From M3007 sp046160625 (GTDB taxonomy: Bacteria > Bacteroidota > Bacteroidia > Chitinophagales > Saprospiraceae), in NCBI GenBank assembly GCA_046160625.1, contig JBJXGZ010000118.1, positions 62,001-126,000 on the forward strand: a stretch of DNA of 64,000 nucleotides, in the 5' to 3' direction. Under the pieces are notes generated by a model, which searched no databases, was not told the DNA's origin, and worked only from the letters and a program-made list of their open reading frames with translations. Below, one piece after another: positions 8,260 through 17,081 of the stretch (position 1 is its first letter; each line of letters opens with the position of its first letter). The translations under genes and the position numbers were made by a program.

Positions 8260-9993
8260 TTACTGCCCAACTTCCGTACCTCTCCAAGGAGTTGCCACGT
8301 AAGGGAAAGTAGTTTTAAAATGCTTGTCGTTATTGTTGACTCCGGTGCGGTAAGACAGCACGCCGACCAAATCAGTGGTGACCGGGTTGGGGCCGCCAGC
8401 TGTGTAATCGTCGTACCAAAGTCCAATAGCAGCCAAAGCCACGCCTGCAACTGCTTGCAATTCAATGACTGTCACGTCATCTTCCAGGCGTCTGCCATTC
8501 GGAAAACCATCCATGTTGGGGATGAACTGGATGTTGGTGTTTTGGTTGTAGGCTGGGTCAGTGAGGCCCAATACGGCGGCATTTACAATGCCTAGTGAGC
8601 TAAACTTTGGATCAGTACGGCTTGTGACTGGCACCGCCATATTAAGCCGAAGCATATCGCCACCGTTCGGCAGAAAGTTGTTTATAAACGGTTTACCGAC
8701 CGCAAGAGGGTTGCCATTTTTACCCGTTGCAAGTTGATAAGGGGGCAAATTGGGCACGCCGGTATGGAATATAGGCCACAAATCCACCGAACGTGGTTTG
8801 CCCGCGCCCGGTAGCAACAGACCACCAAATATGGCAGGGTCAAATGCCGTACCGACCAAAGCCGGGTTGCCCTTTAACGGCCACAAGCCATCTTTCCCGT
8901 TCCGAAAATCAAAGCTTTGCAAGGCATTGCTCTGGACACGCAAAGGCGAAAAGGCAGGCACCGCTCCCCCAAACTGGGAGTCATCCATGTAAAGCGCCAG
9001 TTCAGGATTGAAGAAATAATTGTCCAGCGTGACATCAGCCAATTCATCATAAGGAGTGATGCGGTTCCAGTAATCCTTGTCGCCAATGGGTATTACCACC
9101 TCATTGGTCAGCGGCATGCCAATCCTGGAAACCTGTATCCAAGCGCCAGCATCATTGGGTTCAGCACCATTTGGTTGCAACGTACGCGTGGCCTGGCGGC
9201 TGGCCGAGGCCCATACGCCAATTGTATAATCGCCATCCAGAATATTGGTTGGGGTACCCGGAGCTCCTGCCTTTCGCAAGGTGGAAATAGGCACTTGAAT
9301 AGCAATGGAATGCACGTTGAAAAAGCCAAGTCCATCGCGTGCCTGACCATCTTGACGTGGCATATCGCCGAGATCGAATACACCGCCCAGATCTACAAAG
9401 AAAGGGTCGTCGGCAGGTCCACAGTAGACTTTTTCGCCAGTGCTCGCAGTCATGATTGCAGCGGAGATGAGGGCTTCGTAGGTCGTGTTAAGCCCTGCAC
9501 CCGATTCAATGGAGCGTGGCCCGATGTTCGGTGGTGGCACTATGCCGTTGCCCACGATGATGGTGAAAGAAGTGCCACCATTCATGCTGCGCTCAAGCGT
9601 GTAGGTGGTTTTCAGGTTTTGCTTGCCCAGCCGGATGTTGAAGAACGTGCTGGGGTCTTCGTTCACACGTGTGAACGTAAAACGGTACACGATCTCATCG
9701 CCAGCTGTAGCAGCATTGTTGTCAATGTGGATTTCGTAGCGGATGTTTTCGCCAAACGTGTAATAGTTTGGGCCTCCGAAGGCGAATTCCCCTGGAATGT
9801 AATTCGCAATGAGCGTGATGGTGTTCGGTGCATCTGGGCTGCGGAAAGCATAAAGATCTGTGTTGTCCGCCAAAGGGTCATTGGCGATGAGCGGTGCTTC
9901 CCTATGGCTGGAGGCGAATAACGCCGAGCAGCACAGACAAAGCAACGCCAACATAGAAGCCGAAGTGATGCTCCGTTTCGTGAAATTGGTCAT
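8260..9993 (-). CDS. DUF4331 secreted protein, paralogue without sorting domain
   Basis: 577 residues. A signal peptide (hydrophobic segment about 12-27, ending ALFA) leads into SSHREAPLIANDPLAD. It is collinear with the downstream paralogue through the whole DUF4331 domain; stretches such as PGAGKPRSVDLWPIFHTGVP are identical. It stops at TPWRGTEVGQ, just where the paralogue continues into the T9SS tail. It should therefore reach the periplasm by Sec but has no visible outer-membrane exit signal. The pair arose by tandem duplication, after which one copy lost or the other gained the tail. Function unknown. Confidence 0.9.
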   Translation of the reverse strand: MTNFTKRSITSASMLALLCLCCSALFASSHREAPLIANDPLADNTDLYAFRSPDAPNTITLIANYIPGEFAFGGPNYYTFGENIRYEIHIDNNAATAGDEIVYRFTFTRVNEDPSTFFNIRLGKQNLKTTYTLERSMNGGTSFTIIVGNGIVPPPNIGPRSIESGAGLNTTYEALISAAIMTASTGEKVYCGPADDPFFVDLGGVFDLGDMPRQDGQARDGLGFFNVHSIAIQVPISTLRKAGAPGTPTNILDGDYTIGVWASASRQATRTLQPNGAEPNDAGAWIQVSRIGMPLTNEVVIPIGDKDYWNRITPYDELADVTLDNYFFNPELALYMDDSQFGGAVPAFSPLRVQSNALQSFDFRNGKDGLWPLKGNPALVGTAFDPAIFGGLLLPGAGKPRSVDLWPIFHTGVPNLPPYQLATGKNGNPLAVGKPFINNFLPNGGDMLRLNMAVPVTSRTDPKFSSLGIVNAAVLGLTDPAYNQNTNIQFIPNMDGFPNGRRLEDDVTVIELQAVAGVALAAIGLWYDDYTAGGPNPVTTDLVGVLSYRTGVNNNDKHFKTTFPYVATPWRGTEVGQ

Positions 9994-10194
9994 GATTAGT
10001 TGAATTTGTGAAAAAATTAGAGAATGATGGCAAAGAGAAATGCCAGAATCATCTACGAATCGAACAGTGTTTTAGATTTTCCCATCTGCATGTTTTTTAA
10101 GAATACTGCTTAGGAACCTGTTCTCTAGGTTGGTCGATCGCACAAAGCTGCTTAGAAACCGAAAATGCAGGCAAGCCATTCCGCGAGTTTTCCC

Positions 10195-10202
10195 AACCTT
10201 TG
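10195..10202 (+). promoter_or_regulatory. Weak -7-like box for the flippase gene
   Basis: AACCTTTG differs from the TAnnTTTG consensus at one base and lies 22 bases ahead of the ATG at 10224. No good -33 box is seen. The rest of the spacer (9994-10194) shows nothing I can name. Confidence 0.35.
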
Positions 10203-10223
10203 CACCGTCCGACCCTCTATTCA

Positions 10224-11264
10224 ATGGCAAAAAAAATCCTACAATTCCTCCTTTTCCTCGGCATCGGGGTCAGTATCATGGCTTGGGTGTTCAGCAGCCA
10301 AAATGACGCGTTCAAAGAACAGTGCAGGCTGGACGGCACACCGCTAGACCAGTGCAGTCTGACCGACAAACTATTACACGATTTTTCCACCGTAAACCTG
10401 TGGTGGATATTGGTGGTGTTGTTGGCCTTCACCGTGAGCAATATCTTCCGTGCACTGCGCTGGCAAATGTTGCTGGACCCAATGGGATACCGGGTAGGTT
10501 TTGCCAACTCGCTGCTCACCATTTTGCTCAGTTATTTTGCCAACCTTTTTCTTCCTCGAATGGGCGAAGTCGTGCGCGCCGGTTCACTTGCGCGCTACGA
10601 AAAGATTCCGGTAGAAAAAGTAATGGGTACCCTGGTTATTGACAGACTCATGGATTTCCTCTGCCTCGGCGCGGTGGTAGGGCTGGCTTTTTTACTCGAA
10701 GGCGACACGATTCTATCTTTCATTTCTCAGCGAAAAGAGGGCGATTCTGGGGGTGGTTTTTTCCAAAACCCTTATTTATTGGCGTTCCTTGGACTCTGCA
10801 TTGTGGGAGCCTTGCTGATTTTTATTTTCAGGAACAAGCTTGCAAAAATCCCGTTGTTTCAAAAAATAGGAAAGCTGCTGAAAGGATTTCTCGATGGCCT
10901 GAAGAGTGTTTTCAAACTGAAAAACCCGGGCTTGTTTATTGTATATTCGGTCGGTATCTGGGTCATGTTTTACCTGCAATGTTGGTTCGGTCTTAAAGCA
11001 TTCCCACCCACGGCGCATTTGGGAATGAGTGCCGCACTCATGGTTTTTGTATTTGGCACATTGGGCTTTGTGATCCCTTCGCCCGGTGGAATGGGGACAT
11101 ACCATGCACTATGCATCACGGGACTTGCAATCTACGGCATTGGTGGCAGCGACGGGTTTTCTTATGCGAACATCTCTTTTTTTGCGGTGCAGATTTTCTA
11201 CAATTTTGCGGGAGGATTTCTGGCGCTGTGGCTTTTGCCAAAACTGAATAAAAGATCTGGTTGA
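10224..11264 (+). CDS. Flippase-like membrane protein (LPG synthase TM domain / UPF0104)
   Basis: 346 residues from the ATG at 10224; the earlier ATG at 10200 lies next to the likely promoter and would put charged residues before the first helix. About seven or eight hydrophobic helices are spread over the whole length. The segment FANLFLPRMGEVVRAGSL followed by VMGTLVIDRLMDF, and later FVIPSPGGMGTYHA, are hallmarks of the lysylphosphatidylglycerol-synthase transmembrane domain (YbhN/AglD-like), which moves or presents lipids. The soluble synthase domain of MprF is absent, so a flippase or scaffold role is more likely than lipid aminoacylation. Upstream of thiL, with a hairpin repeat at its stop codon. 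Confidence 0.85.
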   Translation: MAKKILQFLLFLGIGVSIMAWVFSSQNDAFKEQCRLDGTPLDQCSLTDKLLHDFSTVNLWWILVVLLAFTVSNIFRALRWQMLLDPMGYRVGFANSLLTILLSYFANLFLPRMGEVVRAGSLARYEKIPVEKVMGTLVIDRLMDFLCLGAVVGLAFLLEGDTILSFISQRKEGDSGGGFFQNPYLLAFLGLCIVGALLIFIFRNKLAKIPLFQKIGKLLKGFLDGLKSVFKLKNPGLFIVYSVGIWVMFYLQCWFGLKAFPPTAHLGMSAALMVFVFGTLGFVIPSPGGMGTYHALCITGLAIYGIGGSDGFSYANISFFAVQIFYNFAGGFLALWLLPKLNKRSG

Positions 11265-11377
11265 TGAGGGTTTATAGGGTTTATGAGGGTTGATAATTAG
11301 CACTCGAAAAAGTAAAGACTCTTTCATATCCGAGCGCAAATTATCAACCCTCATAAACCCTATAAACCATCATCAAC
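11260..11377. repeat. Inverted tandem-word repeat (word GGGTTTATA)
   Basis: Arms of 39 bases (11260-11298 and 11339-11377) differ at one position; the loop is 40 bases. The arm contains words of the type GGGTTTATR and GGGTTGATAA. The stop codon of the flippase gene (11262-11264) is inside the left arm. The right arm ends 15 bases before the GTG start of thiL. Confidence 0.9.
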
Positions 11378-11392
11378 TTTAAATTATACAAC

Positions 11393-12415
11393 GTGCAACG
11401 AACAGACGTAAATACCCTCGGCGAATTTGGCCTCATTGACCACCTCACGCGCGATTTTCCGCTGCGCCAAGCCTCCACCATCAAAGGCGTGGGCGACGAC
11501 GCTGCCGTCATCGAAAACGGCCCGCTCTGCACCGTGGTCAGCACCGACATGCTGGTGGAAGGCATTCATTTTGACCTTGCCTATACGCCGCTCAAACATT
11601 TGGGTTTCAAATCAGTGATCGTCAACCTCTCTGATATTTATGCGATGAATGCCATACCCCGGCAGATCATAGTATCGATTGCCATTTCCAATCGTTTCTC
11701 GGTGGAGGCTTTGGATGAACTTTACGCAGGCATCCGCGCTGCTTGCGAAGCCTACGAGGTAGACCTTGTGGGAGGCGACACTACTTCTTCGCCCAAGGGT
11801 ATGACCATCAGCATCACAGCCATCGGGCAATGTGAAAAAGAATTGCTGGTGTACCGAAATGGTGCAAAACCCGGCGACCTTATCTGCATCACGGGCGAAC
11901 TCGGCGGCGCCTATCTCGGCCTTCAAATTCTGGAAAGAGAAAAACAAATCTGGCAGGAAAACCCCGATTTGCAGCCCGATTTTGAAAATCAGACCTACGC
12001 CGTTGGTCGGCAACTCAAGCCCGAAGCGCGCCGCGACATGATCGAAGAGTTCCGAAAAATTGGCCTGAAACCAACCGCGATGATTGATATTTCTGACGGG
12101 CTAGCCTCTGAAATCTTCCACATTTGCAAGCAAAGCAAGGTGGGCGCACTCATCGAAGAAAGCGGTGTGCCCATCAATCAGGAAGCGCAAATGCTGGCCT
12201 TGAAATTCAAACTCGACCCCATTACCTGCGCCCTCAACGGTGGCGAGGATTACGAACTGCTCTTTACCATCCGTCCTGAAGACGTAGACAAGCTGAAATA
12301 CCTGCCCGACATCTACATCGCCGGAGAAATTCTGGAGGCCAAGGATGGTATCAAACTGAACACGATGGGAGGGAACCTGCACGACATTAAAGCGCAGGGT
12401 TGGGCACATTTCTGA
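11393..12415 (+). CDS. thiL: Thiamine-monophosphate kinase
   Basis: 340 residues from a GTG start; no in-frame ATG gives the conserved N-terminus LGEFGLIDHL. ThiL phosphorylates thiamine monophosphate to thiamine diphosphate with ATP, the last step of cofactor synthesis, in the cytoplasm. Seen are GVGDDAAVI (metal and ATP binding), STDMLVEGIHFDL, NLSDIYAMNA, LVGGDTTSSP, a glycine-rich ITGELGGAYLGL, MIDISDGLASEI and GGEDYELLFTI, all in family order. Other thi genes are not in the window. Preceded and followed by tandem-word hairpins, so its mRNA would carry a hairpin on each side. Confidence 0.96.
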   Translation: MQRTDVNTLGEFGLIDHLTRDFPLRQASTIKGVGDDAAVIENGPLCTVVSTDMLVEGIHFDLAYTPLKHLGFKSVIVNLSDIYAMNAIPRQIIVSIAISNRFSVEALDELYAGIRAACEAYEVDLVGGDTTSSPKGMTISITAIGQCEKELLVYRNGAKPGDLICITGELGGAYLGLQILEREKQIWQENPDLQPDFENQTYAVGRQLKPEARRDMIEEFRKIGLKPTAMIDISDGLASEIFHICKQSKVGALIEESGVPINQEAQMLALKFKLDPITCALNGGEDYELLFTIRPEDVDKLKYLPDIYIAGEILEAKDGIKLNTMGGNLHDIKAQGWAHF

Positions 12416-12555
12416 ATGTCCAATGTCCAACAAGGAATGTCCAAGTGGGTGTTAAGTTTGGGATTTGTTGCAATTTGAAACCGGATAGCCAACATGAGTG
12501 ACCAAGCGCGAAGCCCACTTGGACATTGGACATTCCTTGTTGGAAATTGGACATT
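12415..12555. repeat. Inverted tandem-word repeat (word AATGTCCA)
   Basis: Left arm 12415-12449 and right arm 12514-12555 are inverted copies (AATGTCCAATGTCCAACAAG and onward), with a loop of about 64 bases. The left arm starts on the last base of the thiL stop codon. The right arm makes a false coding extension of the next gene. A second copy of this word family is at 44098-44218. Confidence 0.88.
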
Positions 12556-12587
12556 TACAAACGGCCTATCTTCCCGCAGATTTTTTA

Positions 12588-13907
12588 ATGAAAAACAACC
12601 GTATTCCCATCATTCTTGTCCTCGCTGCCATTGCCCTGATCGGGGCGATGTTCTATTACGTGTACGAATCCAACAAACCCAAGTTTGACTGGGAGGAAGG
12701 CAGTTGGAAAAAGAAGGGCTACGACGAAAAAAACGATCAGCCATACGGTACGCGCATTGCCCACAGTCTGCTTGAAAACTATTTTGAAGGGAAAAAACTT
12801 GTTGACATTCAAAAGGACGTTGCGAAAGAACTCCCATCTGACACCGTTTTTACCGGAAACAACTACGTCTTTATCGGCGAAGCGATGTACATGGATTCGC
12901 TGGGCACAAAACGGCTATTGGATTTTGTGGCTGCGGGCAACACAGCCTTCATCTCGAGCAAGACGATACCATTCGACTTAATGACCTTCGTCTATTTTGA
13001 CGAATGCGAAGAAGCACCCTGGACCGATTACGGGATGTTTGAGGATAGTGTCGCCCATTTTTCATTACGTACCCCTACCCTGCCAGACAGCAGCACAAGC
13101 TTCTTTTTTGCAAAACAAAACAAGCCCCAAACCTATAATTGGCACTACATTGAATACTACCATTTTTGTGATTCGCTGTTACAGCATCCATTGGGTTATC
13201 TGAACAATGACTGGGTAAATTTCGCCCAATTCCCGCATGGGAAAGGCCGTTTCCTGTTGCATACCAACCCGATTGCATTTTCCAATTTCAGTCTGTTGCG
13301 CCCCGAAACGCGGCCTTATACTGCGGGTGTGCTTTCTCATCTTTCGGTGGGCGATATTTATTGGGATGCCGTGAGCCGTGTACCAGAAGCAGTTGGCCGC
13401 AAGCGCAATGGAGGCGGTTTTGGAAATCGCGGAGCCTCGGAAGAACACCTTTTGACTTACATTCTAAAACAGCCTGCGCTGGCATGGGCCTGGTATATGA
13501 TCGCAGGGTTAGCGATCACATGGCTCATTTTTCGCGCCAAACGGCGGCAGCGGATTATCCCGGTGTTGCCAAAAAACGAGAACTCCTCCTACGAATTTAT
13601 CAACACCATAGCCCACCTGCATTTTCGCGAAAAAAACTACGCCGGGCTTTCGAAGCAGAGCATGCGGCATTTTTTGGCGCAATTGCGCGAACGTTACGGT
13701 CTCGTAGCTCCTTTTGATCCCGAAACGGGCCTACCGCGTACCGACGACGATTACTTTCGCAAGCTCGCTCTCCTCTCTGAAGTGCCCGAACTGGAAACTC
13801 GCCGCGTTTTCGGCCTACATGCCAATACCATTAACTACGAGCCTACCGAAGAAATGGCCCTGGATTTACACCTCGCCATAGAGGCGTTTTTGAAAGCGGC
13901 CAAATAG
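12588..13907 (+). CDS. DUF4350 domain membrane protein
   Basis: 439 residues from the ATG at 12588. The frame opens 90 bases earlier, but those codons translate the repeat arm. A TM helix at residues 5-24 precedes an extracytoplasmic domain that begins PYGTRIAHSLLENYF and contains YVFIGEAM, typical of DUF4350 (a class-I-glutamine-amidotransferase-like fold without obvious catalytic residues). A second TM helix (about residues 298-316, AWAWYMIAGLAITWLIF) is followed by a cytoplasmic helical tail. In many Bacteroidota such proteins sit beside MoxR/DUF58 genes; those are absent here. Function unknown. Confidence 0.82.
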   Translation: MKNNRIPIILVLAAIALIGAMFYYVYESNKPKFDWEEGSWKKKGYDEKNDQPYGTRIAHSLLENYFEGKKLVDIQKDVAKELPSDTVFTGNNYVFIGEAMYMDSLGTKRLLDFVAAGNTAFISSKTIPFDLMTFVYFDECEEAPWTDYGMFEDSVAHFSLRTPTLPDSSTSFFFAKQNKPQTYNWHYIEYYHFCDSLLQHPLGYLNNDWVNFAQFPHGKGRFLLHTNPIAFSNFSLLRPETRPYTAGVLSHLSVGDIYWDAVSRVPEAVGRKRNGGGFGNRGASEEHLLTYILKQPALAWAWYMIAGLAITWLIFRAKRRQRIIPVLPKNENSSYEFINTIAHLHFREKNYAGLSKQSMRHFLAQLRERYGLVAPFDPETGLPRTDDDYFRKLALLSEVPELETRRVFGLHANTINYEPTEEMALDLHLAIEAFLKAAK

Positions 13908-14012
13908 GCCCCCTGTTTTTGAGTTTTTTTAAGGTAAATTTTTTTTCACCTTATTGTAAAAAGTACGCTTAGTTTCCATTTTACTTTTTTTCCTTTGCAC
14001 TACCAAACATGG

Positions 14013-14031
14013 TCTGGATTCCTATTCCAGA
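14013..14031. promoter_or_regulatory. Short palindrome upstream of the PUL
   Basis: TCTGGATTCCTATTCCAGA forms arms TCTGGA/TCCAGA, 54 bases before the susC-like start. It could be an operator or leader hairpin. No SusR-like, hybrid two-component or ECF regulator of the locus is adjacent, so the binding protein is unknown. Confidence 0.3.
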
Positions 14032-14084
14032 TTCAATGGTTTTTTTAAGTTTCTGATAGTTTCACAAATCTTACTCTCCTTTGT

Positions 14085-17024
14085 ATGAAGATTCATCAAC
14101 TAAAATTCTTTTTCGTACTTTCCTGTTTTTTCTTGTGGGGCAGCACTGTGTTGTTTGCTCAGCGGGCAATAACAGGCCAAGTCACCGATGTGGAAAACAA
14201 TGAACCGCTCATAGGAGCAAGCATCATTGTTGAAGGCACTTCCATCGGCACCTCAACTGACTTTGAAGGCAATTACCGCCTGAGCGTACCGGAAACGGCT
14301 ACTGCACTGCGAATTACGTACACTGGCTACGCTCCCCAAACGGTTGCCATTGGAACATCGAATGTCATGGATTTCAAAATGTCACAAGCGGCGGTTTTGG
14401 ATGAAATGGTTGTGATCGGCTATGGCGTCGTAAAGCGCGAAGACTTAACCGGCTCGGTACAAACTGTCGGCACTAAAGATTTCAACAAAGGCGCTATTAC
14501 CAGTCCGCAGGAATTGCTTGCCGGCAAAATCGCAGGCGTTCAAGTTACGACCAGTGCGGATCCAGGCGGCGGCGCTAGCATCCGCATTCGTGGCGGTTCT
14601 TCGCTCAGTGCCACCAACGACCCGCTCATCGTAATTGACGGAGTGCCTGTGGCCAGCGACAATACTTCGGGCACCCGCAATGCACTCAACCTCATCAATC
14701 CCAACGACGTGGAGACCATGACTGTGTTGAAGGACGCCTCGGCCACCGCTATCTATGGTTCAAGGGCGTCCAACGGGGTCATCCTGATCACAACGAAAAA
14801 GGGAAGCGCTGCCTACCGCGACCTGCGTGTTGCTTACACAGGCGGTGTAGCATTCAGTCAAATCGTGCAAAAGCCAGACGTACTTTCGGCAAATGAATAC
14901 CGTGAGCTCATCGCAGATCAATTTGCTGACAACCACCCTGCTCATGACCTATTGGGCGATGCTAATACTGATTGGCAATCTGAAATTTACCAGACCGGGA
15001 TAACACACGACCACAATTTGGCAGTAACTGGTGCAGTGGGTAGGTTCCCGTTCCGCGCTTCCTGGGGTGTCACGGATCGTACTGGTATCCTGAAAACGGA
15101 CCGGTTCAAGCGCATCACAGGTGCGTTGAACTTAAATCCCTCATTTTTAAAGGGTGCATTGCAGTTCAATGTGAACCTGAAACTCGTGTCTGACCGCAAC
15201 CACTTTGGCAACCGGGACGCGATTGGAGCAGCCATGCAATTTGACCCAACCCAAGCCACAAGGGTTGAAGACCAGACTTATGGCGGCTATTTTGCCTGGC
15301 TCAACAACGATGGCAAGCCAAACACACTTGGCACAGCCAACCCACTAGCCCTGCTTTATATGAAGGATGACGACTCGCATGTGGGCCGTTACATTGCCAG
15401 TGGATCGGTGGACTATCGCTTTTGGTTTTTGAAAGATCTTCGTGCTAACCTGAGTGTAAGCTATGACTACACGCATGGCCAAGGCACGGTTGTAATCCCT
15501 CGAAATGCGCCATTCTCACAAGGCAATGGTGGCGGGCGCGATGAGGCATACGACCAGTTAAAAAAGGACAAATTGCTTGAAACTTACCTTACCTATGCCA
15601 AATCAATTGGTTCTACCAGATTCGACATCATGGGTGGTTATTCTTATCAGCGATTCTTCCGCAATCCATTTTCTTTTGCAAATAGTGCAACGGGTGTTGT
15701 AATCCGGGAACCTGACGATGCTCCTAGAGAAAACATATTAATTTCGCTTTTCAGCCGGGCTAACGTGTCCTTTAATGACTTTATCTTCCTAACAGGATCG
15801 GTACGTCGCGACGGAACATCGCGTTTCCCGAATAATAAGTGGGGTTTGTTCCCGGCAGGGGCATTGGCTGTGAAGCTTGTTGACCGTGAGAACGCGGAGC
15901 TTTCAAACCTTAAGCTTCGCTTTGGTTATGGTGTCACGGGCCAGCAGGATATCAGCGATGACTTTTACCCGGCGCTGCCTCGCTACACCTCTAGCACAAA
16001 CACTGCGCAATATCTATTTGGGAACGAATTTTACACCACGCTTCGCCCGGAAGGGTACGATGCTAAGCTCAAATGGGAGGAAACCACAACTTACAACGCT
16101 GCCATTGACTATGGCTTTTGGGCCAACCGTGTAACAGGTTCCCTCGAGGTTTACCTGCGCGAAACAAAGGACCTTATCAATTTCATTCCGACTGCTGCAG
16201 GTTCGAACCTGGACAATTTCGTCTTTTCCAATGTGGGTGACCTCGAAAATCGTGGTGTGGAATTCTCCATCAACGCCATCCCTTTCAAGCGTCCAAATGC
16301 ATCATGGTCTATCGGTTTCAACATAGCTGCCAACGAGAATAAAATCACCCGTTTAACTGCCATAGATGATGCTAATTATCTGGGAGTTGCTACCGGTGAT
16401 GATATTTCAGGTGGTGTAGGCAACAAGATTCAGATTCACAGCGTGGGTTATGCATCCAACTCATTTTTCGTGTACGAACAAGTGTATGATGCCGACGGCG
16501 TTCCGGTGGAAGGCTTGTACGTGGACCGCAATGGTGACGGCATCGTAACGCCCTCGGATCGTTACCATCTTGAAAAACGTGCTCCAGACTTCCTGATAGG
16601 TTTTTATACCGGGTTTGATATTGGGAAATTTGACCTGAGCCTGGCTGGCCGCTCTAACATCGGCAACTATATGTACAACAACAACCTGTCGAATAACGCC
16701 TTTTACAATCAAATTTATGGCAGCACGGGCGTTTTGCGAAACGTACTTTCGCCAACGAGCGAGATTGATTTCACGGTTCCGCAATATTTCAGCGATCACT
16801 TCATCCAGGATGCATCTTTCTTACGTATAGATCACATCACTGCAGGATACACGTTTGGAAAAATAGGCCGCAACATTTCGTCGCTGCGTATTTCGGCAAC
16901 CGTTCAAAATCCGCTTCTTGTCACCAAGTACGATGGTCTTGATCCAGAAGTGTTTAGCGGAATTGACAACAATATTTACCCTCGTTCAAGGACGTATTTG
17001 ATTGGCGTAAAAGCCGATTTCTAG
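14085..17024 (+). CDS. SusC/RagA family TonB-dependent outer-membrane transporter
   Basis: 979 residues, normal length. Signal peptide ends FAQ; residues about 27-110 are the carboxypeptidase-regulatory-like domain (ITGQVTDVENNEPLIGASI), then the TonB box region DEMVVIGYGVVKREDLTGSV, the plug domain (to about 240, with ASIRIRGGSS and the SusC signature DPLIVIDGVPV and ATAIYGSRASNGVILITTKK), and a 22-strand barrel to the C-terminus. With its SusD partner it imports oligosaccharides in a TonB-dependent way. First gene of the utilisation locus; its partner starts 57 bases downstream. Substrate inferred from the GH53 gene to be beta-1,4-galacto-oligosaccharides. Confidence 0.96.
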   Translation: MKIHQLKFFFVLSCFFLWGSTVLFAQRAITGQVTDVENNEPLIGASIIVEGTSIGTSTDFEGNYRLSVPETATALRITYTGYAPQTVAIGTSNVMDFKMSQAAVLDEMVVIGYGVVKREDLTGSVQTVGTKDFNKGAITSPQELLAGKIAGVQVTTSADPGGGASIRIRGGSSLSATNDPLIVIDGVPVASDNTSGTRNALNLINPNDVETMTVLKDASATAIYGSRASNGVILITTKKGSAAYRDLRVAYTGGVAFSQIVQKPDVLSANEYRELIADQFADNHPAHDLLGDANTDWQSEIYQTGITHDHNLAVTGAVGRFPFRASWGVTDRTGILKTDRFKRITGALNLNPSFLKGALQFNVNLKLVSDRNHFGNRDAIGAAMQFDPTQATRVEDQTYGGYFAWLNNDGKPNTLGTANPLALLYMKDDDSHVGRYIASGSVDYRFWFLKDLRANLSVSYDYTHGQGTVVIPRNAPFSQGNGGGRDEAYDQLKKDKLLETYLTYAKSIGSTRFDIMGGYSYQRFFRNPFSFANSATGVVIREPDDAPRENILISLFSRANVSFNDFIFLTGSVRRDGTSRFPNNKWGLFPAGALAVKLVDRENAELSNLKLRFGYGVTGQQDISDDFYPALPRYTSSTNTAQYLFGNEFYTTLRPEGYDAKLKWEETTTYNAAIDYGFWANRVTGSLEVYLRETKDLINFIPTAAGSNLDNFVFSNVGDLENRGVEFSINAIPFKRPNASWSIGFNIAANENKITRLTAIDDANYLGVATGDDISGGVGNKIQIHSVGYASNSFFVYEQVYDADGVPVEGLYVDRNGDGIVTPSDRYHLEKRAPDFLIGFYTGFDIGKFDLSLAGRSNIGNYMYNNNLSNNAFYNQIYGSTGVLRNVLSPTSEIDFTVPQYFSDHFIQDASFLRIDHITAGYTFGKIGRNISSLRISATVQNPLLVTKYDGLDPEVFSGIDNNIYPRSRTYLIGVKADF

Positions 17025-17081
17025 CATTCAGACTTTGGACTATAAAGTCCCATTCATTCAAAATCTAATTTTCAACGAGAT

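Noticed and set aside
8220..8465. 82-codon extension of the second DUF4331 gene
   Set aside because: It overlaps the end of the first paralogue in another frame and has no secretion signal.
8917..9921. 334-codon plus-strand frame across the DUF4331 gene
   Set aside because: Antisense shadow of a conserved coding region; no recognisable domain.
12498..12587. N-terminal coding extension of the DUF4350 protein
   Set aside because: The 30 codons are the right arm of the repeat at 12415-12555; the TM helix starts just after the ATG at 12588.
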